This document shows positions 1 through 6,536 of a DNA stretch of 8,551 bases, in pieces. Under the pieces are notes generated by a model. That model did no database searches, had not been told where the DNA came from, and was given only the letters and a program-made list of their open reading frames with translations. The translations under genes were made by a program, and so were the position numbers. Every line of letters begins with the position of its first letter. Position 1 is the first letter of the stretch. The DNA is from an uncultured Bacilli bacterium (GTDB lineage: Bacteria; Bacillota_I; Bacilli_A; RF39; UBA660), in NCBI GenBank assembly GCA_947632295.1, contig CANROQ010000038.1, forward strand, positions 1 through 8,551. The letters run 5' to 3'.

Positions 1-617
1 TCTTTTAAATAATAATTTGCTAAAAAAGCCGATATCGGAATACCAGCCATAATGCCTTTATTAGTTTCTAACAAAATTTTTCCATTATAATTAACATATT
101 GATTTGTTAAAATTTTTTCAAATAAACTATATAATTTTTCATCTTGTAAATCTTGTTTTAAATTTAATAATAATTGATTAATAGGGATACTATTAAAATA
201 ATTAGAAATATCTAATTTATACCCATACATATTATTAATATTTTTATGATACATTATATCATGAATAGCCCGTTTAACACCTATATTTTTTCTAAATGAA
301 TAAAGATTAGGCGTAAACATATAGTCATATTTATATAACAAATAACTCAATAATTTTAATACATAAGTTTCTTCTTCATTATAATTATAAACAATTCTTT
401 TTTTTGTTTTAGCCATTTTACTAATTAATATCTTAGTAGGAATACTAAAAATATATTTATCATCTATTATATTTTTTACAATTTGTTCATATTTTTTATT
501 TTCTATAAACATTTTATATTTTTCAATTATTTTAACAGGTAAATAAGAATTATTTAATTTCGTTTCTAAAAATTCTTTCCATATATCATGATTATCTAAT
601 AAGTCAATCAAACTCAT
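1..617 (-). CDS. Reverse transcriptase, DRT/UG- or retron-like (N-terminal part; continues past the window start)
   Basis: My translation of the minus strand gives 205 codons without a stop, running off the window edge. RT blocks in order: motif 1 KKRIVYNY (residues 72-79), motif 2 YSFRKNIGVKRAI (106-118), motif 3/A YKLDISNYFNSI (133-144) with the likely metal-binding Asp136, and motif 4/B GIMAGIPISAFLANYYL (188-204). The YxDD motif and the thumb lie outside. The ATG at 617 follows GAGGTG with 4 nt spacing. A structured RNA ends about 18 nt upstream of the start, as in retrons and in several defence RTs (DRT), where the RT copies the adjacent ncRNA into DNA for phage defence. The retron-type NAxxH block is not visible between motifs 3 and 4, and motif 4 lacks the usual PQG. 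I therefore favour a DRT/UG-type RT over a retron or group II intron RT. RT identity is nearly certain; the subclass is inference. Confidence 0.9.
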   Translation of the reverse strand, partial: MSLIDLLDNHDIWKEFLETKLNNSYLPVKIIEKYKMFIENKKYEQIVKNIIDDKYIFSIPTKILISKMAKTKKRIVYNYNEEETYVLKLLSYLLYKYDYMFTPNLYSFRKNIGVKRAIHDIMYHKNINNMYGYKLDISNYFNSIPINQLLLNLKQDLQDEKLYSLFEKILTNQYVNYNGKILLETNKGIMAGIPISAFLANYYLK

Positions 618-635
618 ATAGCACCTCAAATTATA

Positions 636-769
636 GCAAGGAAGAAACATCGTTTGAGAATCGATGAAATCGAATTCGACAAGACTAAATATATTAAAGT
701 CACCTGCACAACTATTTATATAATATACTTCGCCCCATTACAGGTGTTTAAAAAAAACATCTTCCTTGC
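636..769 (-). ncRNA. Structured RNA upstream of the RT (candidate RT template / msr-msd-like)
   Basis: The minus-strand segment is closed by a perfect 10-bp stem (769-760 with 645-636, GCAAGGAAGA/TCTTCCTTGC). Five more A-T pairs beyond one T-T mismatch extend it, giving 15 of 16 positions paired between 775-760 and 645-630. Inside are P2, an 8-bp stem (746-739 CACCTGTA with 708-701 TGCAGGTG, loop about 30 nt), and P3, an 8-bp hairpin with one bulge and a 3-nt loop (677-669 with 665-658). An eight-U run (757-750) follows the 5' arm. The 3' arm ends just before the RT ribosome binding site. A TATAAT box at 781-776 predicts initiation near G769, exactly the first base of the perfect stem. Such a closed RNA directly upstream of an RT gene is typical of retrons and of ncRNA-dependent DRT systems. 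Which part is copied, and whether it primes itself, cannot be read from the sequence. Confidence 0.75.
645..761 (-). repeat. Short direct repeat GATGTTT at both ends of the RNA's interior
   Basis: On the minus strand GATGTTT occurs at 761-755 and again at 651-645, 110 nt apart. The copies sit at the inner edges of the closing stem. Seven-base repeats occur by chance in AT-rich DNA. Their placement at both ends of the candidate template is what makes them notable, because short repeats can support template switching by an RT. Confidence 0.45.
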
Positions 770-775
770 AATAAT

Positions 776-781
776 ATTATA
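776..781 (-). promoter_or_regulatory. Predicted -10 box of the RT-associated RNA
   Basis: The minus strand reads TATAAT, a perfect -10 hexamer, 6 nt before G769, the start of the RNA's closing stem. No good -35 is present at 17-18 nt (TTTTCA or ATTTTC). The box follows the small membrane-protein gene, so the RNA and RT could be transcribed independently of the helicase genes as well as by read-through. Confidence 0.5.
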
Positions 782-814
782 CATAAATAAACTGCATTTG
801 AAAATAATAAGTTT

Positions 815-1057
815 TTATTTTTCTATAAAATCATCACTATCATTATTATACATTCTATCTAATTTTTCATTAATTTTTTCTAATTCTTGATATATTAATT
901 GTATATTTTTTTCAACAGTAATATATCTTTTTTTATTTTTAATTTTTGAACATAATTTAAAAATACTCATAACAATTAAAATGATAATACACATAATAAT
1001 AACATATAAAACATTAATTGTTAATGCTTGATAAGAAATTTCATCACCTAACATCAT
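815..1057 (-). CDS. Small single-pass membrane protein with C-terminal coiled coil, 80 aa
   Basis: I do not recognise a family. The protein has a short N-terminal segment, one strongly hydrophobic helix at about residues 13-35, a basic stretch (KIKNKKR, about 38-44) suggesting that the C-terminus is cytoplasmic, then a charged heptad-like helix (about 47-70, IQLIYQELEKINEKLDRM) and an acidic tail. GGTGG lies 4 nt before ATG ATG; either Met could start the protein. It is the third gene of the leftward run after the helicase and NERD genes (56 nt gap) and ends about 40 nt before the RT-associated RNA. Small membrane proteins in defence loci often act as effectors that disturb the membrane, but nothing in the sequence proves this here. 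SLATT proteins (an RT partner type) have two membrane helices and are longer, so this is not one on its face. Confidence 0.7.
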   Translation of the reverse strand: MMLGDEISYQALTINVLYVIIMCIIILIVMSIFKLCSKIKNKKRYITVEKNIQLIYQELEKINEKLDRMYNNDSDDFIEK

Positions 1058-1113
1058 CTCACCACCATATATTTATTATATCAATAATCAAAAAATAATA
1101 CAAAAGAATTATC

Positions 1114-1914
1114 TTATGTATTATATTTAAGTAATTTATCACAAATTAATTTTATCTTGTTTTCATTTCTACAAATATTAGATTTTTTCTCTATTTTTTT
1201 AATATAATTATACAATTGATCATTACGAATTACATTTTTATAAGATTCTCTAGAACCTTTTTTGTAATTAATATAAGCATTATCATTTGTTAGTACTACT
1301 AATGTCTTATATTTTATTCTTAATTTTTCTTGTTTTAAAATTTTATTTAAGACAATCTCATGTTCTTTATTTTGTGTCAATGGATTTTTAATTCCTTTTT
1401 TATATCGTCCTAATTTTCTTGTAAATGTGCCATCACTTTCTATATCTAAATTTCCCTTTAAATCTTTTGCTTCTATTACAAAAATATTTCGTTTAGTAAT
1501 AACTATAAAATCAATTTGAGCTTTAAATTCATCATACTTTAAAGTTAAATCATGTAAAACATACATTGGTATATCGCTATGTTCTAATACATATAATAAT
1601 TTATTTTCACCATATATGCCTTTTTTTAAACAATTTATTTTATAATCATTAGCATCATTTTTAGGTAATTCTTGTAATTTTGAAATCTCTTCTTCTAAAC
1701 TATTACCATTATGATAAATAACAACTTTTTTAAATTTACCAAATATATCACTATTTATTATTAATCGAACTATTATATATAATAAAATTAAACCACCAAT
1801 AATTAATATATAAATATAATATTTAAATATTAAAGACAAGGCAAAAAACAATATCATTGTATAAAATAGTGCTAAAGCATCATAATCATAACTTTTTTTA
1901 TATCTTCTAGCCAT
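1114..1914 (-). CDS. Membrane-anchored NERD-domain nuclease-like protein
   Basis: 266 residues. Two hydrophobic helices (about 14-31 and 33-53) anchor the N-terminus. A NERD domain follows at about 95-235, with GIYGE (99-103), the catalytic-type core QID (133-135) and IEAK (147-150), and the NP...Q element (177-181). NERD is a PD-(D/E)xK-like nuclease-related domain; D135, E148 and K150 fit the active-site pattern, so the site appears intact. Its substrate is unknown. The gene starts 11 nt after the helicase stop codon, and its ribosome binding site (AGGTGG) overlaps that stop, so translation is probably coupled and the two products probably work together. The anchor would place the nuclease at the inner face of the membrane. 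The domain call is strong; the role in defence is inference from context. Confidence 0.85.
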   Translation of the reverse strand: MARRYKKSYDYDALALFYTMILFFALSLIFKYYIYILIIGGLILLYIIVRLIINSDIFGKFKKVVIYHNGNSLEEEISKLQELPKNDANDYKINCLKKGIYGENKLLYVLEHSDIPMYVLHDLTLKYDEFKAQIDFIVITKRNIFVIEAKDLKGNLDIESDGTFTRKLGRYKKGIKNPLTQNKEHEIVLNKILKQEKLRIKYKTLVVLTNDNAYINYKKGSRESYKNVIRNDQLYNYIKKIEKKSNICRNENKIKLICDKLLKYNT

Positions 1915-1925
1915 TTCTAAACCAC

Positions 1926-4241
1926 CTATTCAACATAATTAAAATTTTCATAAACATTTTCATCATACTGAATTTCCATAACAAAATCTGATCTTTTTGT
2001 AATTGGCATATTTGGCGTTAATATATAAACTTTTCCTTTAGTTCTAGTTAGTGCCACATAAAATAATCGTCTTTCTTCGGCATATTCAATCATATCACTT
2101 TTATTTTCATCTAATAATTGTAATAATGGTTCATCTATTATTTGCGTAGGAAATCCATATTTAGAATTAATCGCATTTAAAATAATAACATGATCATAAC
2201 CTAAACCTTTAGATTTATGAACTGTTAAAAATTCTATTTGAGCATTTGGATATTTTTTACAAATTATTCTACTATCAGGACCACTTCGAAAATATTGACT
2301 ATCAATATATTCATTAATATCTTTTTGATATCTACCTAGTAATAAAATTTTATATTTTTTATTTTCATTATATATTTTACTAATTAAATCATTCAAAACT
2401 TTTTGTTTAGATAATACATCCCCAGTATCATAATAACACAATTCAATAGGATTTTTTAAATGTTTATTAGATAGCAATTTTTTATTAAATTGTGCCTTAT
2501 TACGACTTACAAAATCACCTGCTACATCAATTAATTCTTGACTATTTCTATATGTTTTTGTAATTTTGTTTATTTGTGCATAACCCATCAAATCACAAAA
2601 GTTAGTAAATAATTCAATATCAGAACCAGAAAAACTATAAATTGCTTGCCAATCATCACCAACAGCAACTATTTTCGCTCCAAACAAATCTGATAATCTT
2701 TTAGCAAAATTATAACGTTGCATAGATATATCTTGATATTCATCTATTATTAAATAATCATAAGATAAAAATTTTTGACGCTCTTTTACTTTATTCATTC
2801 CTAAATAAGCATAATTAATCATATCATTAAAATCTATCTGCATATTTTTATGAATACTTTTATCATAATAATTAAATATATTTTTAACAAATTTTAATTG
2901 CGATTTTAATTTATCATCAATATTTTCAGACATTAATTTATCATAATCTAAAACTGTATAACCTTTTTCTTTAAATCTTTTTATAAAAGCCATAACTAAA
3001 CTAATAAAACGAAAATAATGTGTTTCTTCTGATGTATATAATAATCTATAAAAAATTTCCTTTTTTGTTCTTTTTTTAGTTATAATTTTTCTCCTTTTAA
3101 GTTCATCATGAAGAACATCTAAAGTTGTTTTGCCATTTTCTTGAGAGGCATATAACTCAATTAAATCAGTCCCAAACTTACGATGTAATTGTTTTTTCTT
3201 TTCAATTAATTTAAGATATGTTTTAATATCATCAGTAGTATATTTATCATTATTATATAAAGTTGTTAAACCATAATATTCAATGTAAATATTTAATCCA
3301 TCATCTAATATTGTAAAATCTGGGGAATATGACCTTCCATCTTTAAGTTTATACGGATAAACCTTTTCATACTTATAATTATATCCATTCTCATATAAAT
3401 AATTAGCAATTAAAGCCTCTGACTTAGATTTTAAAAATTCACCATTAATACTACGATTTTGTTTTAAACGATTTTCAATTCTTGGATTTATATAACTATC
3501 TAAATCATCTTTATACTCTTCATATTTTTTATCGACATAATTTTGAAAAAATTCATTAAATGTTGCATATTTAAAAACTTCTTCATCAAAACTAACATAT
3601 TCATTAAATGTTTCTATAAAATATTTAAGTAATTTTTTATTAGGAAAAATAGTATTTTTAACATAATCAGAAATATATTTATACATTGTTCCATCCGATA
3701 CAATTTGAACAGGTCTATTAAATATTTTTCTTATAAATTTCATTCCTAACTTATGAAAAGTCAACACCTCTACTGACAATTTGAAATCCTTATTAATTCT
3801 TTCATCTAACTCATTAGCTGCCTTTTTAGTAAAAGCAAGCAAAATAATTTTATTAGGTTTAACTCCACATTTATCAATTAAAAATTTAACTTTAGCTGCC
3901 ATTGTTGTCGTTTTTCCACTACCGGCTCCTGCTATTACTAAAGAATAATCTTCATCAATTAAAATAGCGCGTCTTTGTTCATCATCTAATATAATATTTT
4001 CGTCAACTGACTTAAACATATTATCAAAATAGTCCTTGTATTCGATTAATTTTTTCTCGACATACTTTTTGTTGCGTCTATCAATAATATTATAGCCATC
4101 ATTAATAATTGACATAATCTTCTTTTTTATCTCATCATTAATAACATCATTATTTTTACTAAATGCTTCAAAACTATCACGATATTTATCAAGAAAAATT
4201 TCATATTTTTTAATACTTATATAATCATTAGATAGCAACAT
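1926..4241 (-). CDS. Helicase IV-like UvrD/Rep superfamily I DNA helicase with a nuclease-like insert
   Basis: 771 residues with a complete set of SF1A motifs: Q motif LDDEQ (85-89), Walker A AGAGSGKTT (104-112), Ia LLAFTKKAANEL (134-145), TFHKLG (161-166), DExx box LIIDEYQD (497-504), motif III GDDWQAIYSFSGSD (528-541), IV TYRNSQEL (563-570), V LTVHKSKGLGYD (672-683) and VI EERRLFYVALTR (722-733). Between Ia/Ib and II lies a restriction-endonuclease-like insert: SEALIANYL (274-282), YSPDF (305-309) and YIEYYG (319-324), with E275, D308 and E321 as candidate acidic residues. This layout resembles E. coli helicase IV (HelD) more than UvrD or PcrA. An ATP-driven 3'-5' DNA helicase is expected. 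The ATG at 4241 has only a weak AAGA upstream, and an in-frame TAG four codons before it rules out an earlier start. It is the first gene of the leftward run, coupled to the NERD gene. Confidence 0.93.
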   Translation of the reverse strand: MLLSNDYISIKKYEIFLDKYRDSFEAFSKNNDVINDEIKKKIMSIINDGYNIIDRRNKKYVEKKLIEYKDYFDNMFKSVDENIILDDEQRRAILIDEDYSLVIAGAGSGKTTTMAAKVKFLIDKCGVKPNKIILLAFTKKAANELDERINKDFKLSVEVLTFHKLGMKFIRKIFNRPVQIVSDGTMYKYISDYVKNTIFPNKKLLKYFIETFNEYVSFDEEVFKYATFNEFFQNYVDKKYEEYKDDLDSYINPRIENRLKQNRSINGEFLKSKSEALIANYLYENGYNYKYEKVYPYKLKDGRSYSPDFTILDDGLNIYIEYYGLTTLYNNDKYTTDDIKTYLKLIEKKKQLHRKFGTDLIELYASQENGKTTLDVLHDELKRRKIITKKRTKKEIFYRLLYTSEETHYFRFISLVMAFIKRFKEKGYTVLDYDKLMSENIDDKLKSQLKFVKNIFNYYDKSIHKNMQIDFNDMINYAYLGMNKVKERQKFLSYDYLIIDEYQDISMQRYNFAKRLSDLFGAKIVAVGDDWQAIYSFSGSDIELFTNFCDLMGYAQINKITKTYRNSQELIDVAGDFVSRNKAQFNKKLLSNKHLKNPIELCYYDTGDVLSKQKVLNDLISKIYNENKKYKILLLGRYQKDINEYIDSQYFRSGPDSRIICKKYPNAQIEFLTVHKSKGLGYDHVIILNAINSKYGFPTQIIDEPLLQLLDENKSDMIEYAEERRLFYVALTRTKGKVYILTPNMPITKRSDFVMEIQYDENVYENFNYVE

Positions 4242-4308
4242 ATCTTGAAACTAAATACAACATTTTTCTAAATTTTTATTAATATAATCATACATACTAC
4301 ACACCTAC

Positions 4309-4344
4309 AAAAAAAGCCTATACAAAATACAAGTCTGTACAAGC
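4309..4344 (-). terminator. Terminator-like hairpin in the helicase leader (possible attenuator)
   Basis: The minus strand reads GCTTGTAC, a 13-nt loop, GTATAGGC, then TTTTTTT. The 8-bp stem (4344-4337 with 4323-4316) has two G-U pairs and is followed directly by a U7 tract. It lies 67 nt upstream of the helicase start codon. The next gene upstream is divergent, so there is no leftward gene for it to terminate. It would therefore act within the leader, as an attenuator or to release a very short RNA. Confidence 0.5.
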
Positions 4345-4351
4345 ACTTCCT

Positions 4352-4357
4352 ATTATA
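4352..4357 (-). promoter_or_regulatory. Possible -10 box for the helicase operon
   Basis: TATAAT on the minus strand predicts initiation around 4346-4344, right at the foot of the terminator-like hairpin. No convincing -35 lies at 16-18 nt. The same stretch also reads TATAAT on the plus strand (4354-4359), so direction is uncertain. An alternative pair, TTGATT with TATGTT at 18 nt, lies further upstream. Confidence 0.3.
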
Positions 4358-4509
4358 ATAATAACATAATAATTTCTTTTTTCTACAATCAAATTTTAAA
4401 TATTTACACATCTTGTCATTATATAAAAATATAATTTTCTCTAAATTAACTTTTAATAATATATCACTTTAACAAAATTATATGATAAAATGAATATGGT
4501 GAGAATAAA

Positions 4510-5001
4510 ATGACTTATATACAATTAGAAAGTTTATCATTACATACTTTTGATAAGTCTAATAGACAACAATTAGAATTTATTAAACAACTTTGTCATG
4601 ATGAAACAATAAAAAAAAGATTTCAAGGAATTACTATTGGTCTATTAAATAATCCCAAAAATGAATTTTTTAATCATGGATTTTTAGTAGCAAATAATAA
4701 CATTTATATTGGTTACATTGGTATAGGTAATTATGATGTAGAAAATAAAAGAGTTTATTTAAAATCTGCCATCGATAAAAATAAAAGAGGTAATTCTTAC
4801 GGAAAAACGTTATTAAATGAAATTACTGAATACATTTTTAAAAATTATCCAATTGAAACTATTAATTTAAAAATTGCTAATGATAATATAGTTAGTATTA
4901 AAACAGCTCTATCTTGTGGTTATCAATTATTAGAAACAGAATTCTATTATAAAACTAATCCTTACATAGCAAATAAAAAATTATGCTTAACCAAAATATA
5001 A
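4510..5001 (+). CDS. GNAT-family N-acetyltransferase
   Basis: 163 residues, a usual length for a single GNAT domain. Motif A, which binds the acetyl-CoA pyrophosphate, is KRGNSYGKTLL (92-102; R93, G94 and G98 fit the R/QxxGxG/A pattern with some degeneracy). Motif B follows as NDNIVSIKTALSCGY (124-138), the family's N..S...A...GY signature. The pattern is of the RimJ/RimL-like or general small-molecule type; the acceptor substrate cannot be read. GGTGAG at 4498-4503 sits 6 nt before the ATG. A TATGAT at 4481-4486 could be the -10, but no matching -35 is evident. The gene is divergent from the helicase operon and is followed 69 nt later by a gene with its own promoter. Confidence 0.85.
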   Translation: MTYIQLESLSLHTFDKSNRQQLEFIKQLCHDETIKKRFQGITIGLLNNPKNEFFNHGFLVANNNIYIGYIGIGNYDVENKRVYLKSAIDKNKRGNSYGKTLLNEITEYIFKNYPIETINLKIANDNIVSIKTALSCGYQLLETEFYYKTNPYIANKKLCLTKI

Positions 5002-5016
5002 AATTATAATCTAATA

Positions 5017-5045
5017 TTGACAAAAATATTTCATAAATATATAAT
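5017..5045 (+). promoter_or_regulatory. Perfect consensus sigma-A promoter
   Basis: TTGACA (5017-5022) and TATAAT (5040-5045) are separated by exactly 17 nt. Initiation is expected near 5052, just before the AAAGGAG ribosome binding site of the next gene. This pair also shows that the in-frame TTG at 5017 is part of a -35 box and not a start codon. Confidence 0.85.
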
Positions 5046-5070
5046 ATATCGAAAAAAAGGAGAATATATT

Positions 5071-5787
5071 ATGCCAGTTATAATAGAAGATAAAAAATTT
5101 AATAAGAAAGAACCATTAAAAATTAATTTATATAAAATGAAGATTAAAGCCTTACAAAAGCAATATTATGAATATACTTCAAACGAAAATTTAGAAAATT
5201 ATTTAAATAATAATATTAAAGCAACCAAATTAATTAATCAATTTGAAACATTATCTCAAATGGAATTAGCAAAATATGGAACTACGACATATCCAGCCAA
5301 CTTAGAAACACAAAGTTTAAAAAATAAAATTAATTTTTTTGCTTCAATAATTGGTTTATTTGATCAAAAAATAGATGAATGTAATCATAATATCCATTTA
5401 AACCAAAATTTTGAAAATGTAGAAATTATTAAAGAAAATGAAACAAATAAAGAATTTTTACTAAAAATGCGAAATAAAATCAATAAAGATTTCAGTGAAA
5501 GAATTGGAAATCACTGTCCAAAATTAATAAAAACTACTTTAGAAAAATACCCATCATATAATCATTTTTCAAATTTATATCAAGATGCGATAAAAATTTG
5601 CAGTATTACCTATGGTTTTCCTGCTGATTTAGTCAGTGCTTATAATATTGGTTATAATTCATTTACCCCTAATATAAATAACATCATTCAACTTTATAAC
5701 GAATTACTAAAAGAATTAGATGAATATACACAAATAAATAAACAAAAAATAGAAAAAAGTAAAAAATTAACAAAACAAAAAAATTAG
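5071..5787 (+). CDS. Hypothetical lysine/asparagine-rich, mainly helical protein, 238 aa
   Basis: I do not recognise this protein. The ATG at 5071 is chosen because AAAGGAG (5056-5062) lies 8 nt before it and the transcript is predicted to start near 5052; an in-frame TTG upstream at 5017 belongs to the promoter. No signal peptide or convincing membrane helix is visible. One moderately hydrophobic stretch (INFFASIIGLFDQK) lies near the middle. The composition (E, K, N, I, with several amphipathic stretches) suggests a mostly alpha-helical cytoplasmic protein, and the C-terminus is strongly basic (KIEKSKKLTKQK). The gene forms a self-contained unit: consensus promoter, very short leader, strong ribosome binding site and immediate terminator. 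That suggests high constitutive expression. Function unknown. Confidence 0.8.
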   Translation: MPVIIEDKKFNKKEPLKINLYKMKIKALQKQYYEYTSNENLENYLNNNIKATKLINQFETLSQMELAKYGTTTYPANLETQSLKNKINFFASIIGLFDQKIDECNHNIHLNQNFENVEIIKENETNKEFLLKMRNKINKDFSERIGNHCPKLIKTTLEKYPSYNHFSNLYQDAIKICSITYGFPADLVSAYNIGYNSFTPNINNIIQLYNELLKELDEYTQINKQKIEKSKKLTKQKN

Positions 5788-5793
5788 AAAAAC

Positions 5794-5819
5794 AAAAAAG
5801 TTCTCAAAGAACTTTTTTT
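5794..5819. terminator. Bidirectional Rho-independent terminator
   Basis: An 11-bp stem, AAAAAAGTTCT (5794-5804) with AGAACTTTTTT (5808-5818), encloses a CAA loop. It gives a U tract on both strands. It lies 7 nt after the hypothetical gene (plus) and 12 nt beyond the aquaporin stop (minus), so it can end both converging transcripts. Confidence 0.85.
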
Positions 5820-5830
5820 GCATAAATTAA

Positions 5831-6481
5831 TTATTTTTTCTCTAAAACATATTTATAAAATAAACTTGCAAGAACTGCCCCTACTAAAGGCGCTAAAATA
5901 AATACCCAAACTTGATTTAATGCTTCTCCACCTTGTAAAAGGGCTGGACCAAAACTTCTAGCAGGATTAACACTTGTACCAGTAAATGGAATTCCAATTA
6001 TATGTACTAATGTTAAAGTTAAACCGATAACAATTCCTGATACAGCATTATTTTCTTTTTTAGAAGTTACTCCTAAAATAACTGTTACAAAAATAAATGT
6101 TAATATAACTTCTATTAATAAGGCAATCCAAACAGTAGTTGCCAATTGACCTTCCATAGCATAACTATTAGCGCCTAATGTAGTAAAATCATCAAGTAAT
6201 ACACCTAAAATAGCAGCACCAGCCACTGCTCCTAAAAATTGAGCAACCACATAACCTACAAAATCTATAAAACTAATTTTTTTATTAATTAACATTGCTA
6301 ATGATACAGCCGGATTAATATGACAACCTGATACATTTCCAATCGAATAAGCCATTGCTACAATAACTAAACCAAAAGCAAGTGGAGTTGCAATCAAATT
6401 TCCGCCAGTGATGACTGCTACACCACAAGCAACTAATACTAAAACTAAAGTTCCAACAAACTCAGAAATATACTTTTTCAT
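5831..6481 (-). CDS. aqpZ: Aquaporin, AqpZ-type water channel (MIP family)
   Basis: 216 residues, six membrane helices and two half-helices carrying the NPA motifs HINPAVSL (54-61; N56-P57-A58) and TSVNPARS (169-176; N172-P173-A174). Aligning by eye to E. coli AqpZ, the selectivity-filter positions are F36, H160, T169 and R175, identical to AqpZ (F43, H174, T183, R189). Glycerol facilitators lack the His. The channel should therefore pass water and have little glycerol flux. The length is slightly below AqpZ's 231, with short termini. AAAGGAGGA lies about 10 nt before the ATG, and an ATG-TTT-TAA minicistron sits between them. It is probably transcribed alone, ending at the shared bidirectional terminator. 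Family assignment is near certain; water selectivity is inferred from the filter residues. Confidence 0.95.
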   Translation of the reverse strand: MKKYISEFVGTLVLVLVACGVAVITGGNLIATPLAFGLVIVAMAYSIGNVSGCHINPAVSLAMLINKKISFIDFVGYVVAQFLGAVAGAAILGVLLDDFTTLGANSYAMEGQLATTVWIALLIEVILTFIFVTVILGVTSKKENNAVSGIVIGLTLTLVHIIGIPFTGTSVNPARSFGPALLQGGEALNQVWVFILAPLVGAVLASLFYKYVLEKK

Positions 6482-6536
6482 TTAAAACATTCCTCCTTTA
6501 TTAAAATATATATTTTTTAAAACGAAAAAGAACTAA

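Noticed and set aside
630..775. Transposon terminal inverted repeats as an explanation of the 16-nt inverted repeat
   Set aside because: There is no transposase between or beside them, and the repeat fits a promoter-started RNA stem upstream of an RT.
654..890. Plus-strand reading frame of 78 codons starting at TTG
   Set aside because: It lacks a ribosome binding site, lies antisense to the structured RNA and to the membrane-protein gene, and has low-complexity sequence. Not called as a protein; kept only as an observation about the RNA region.
4251..4295. 14-codon minus-strand frame (MYDYINKNLEKCCI) upstream of the helicase
   Set aside because: It could be a leader peptide, but the ribosome binding site is poor and a frame this short is expected by chance. 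Mentioned only as part of the leader finding.
5017..5070. N-terminal extension of the 238-residue protein from TTG at 5017
   Set aside because: The TTG is the first part of a perfect -35 box, transcription should start near 5052, and a strong ribosome binding site serves the ATG at 5071.
6482..6490. ATG-TTT-TAA minicistron between the aquaporin ribosome binding site and its start
   Set aside because: Probably a chance triplet arrangement; the main ATG is still within reach of the same ribosome binding site.
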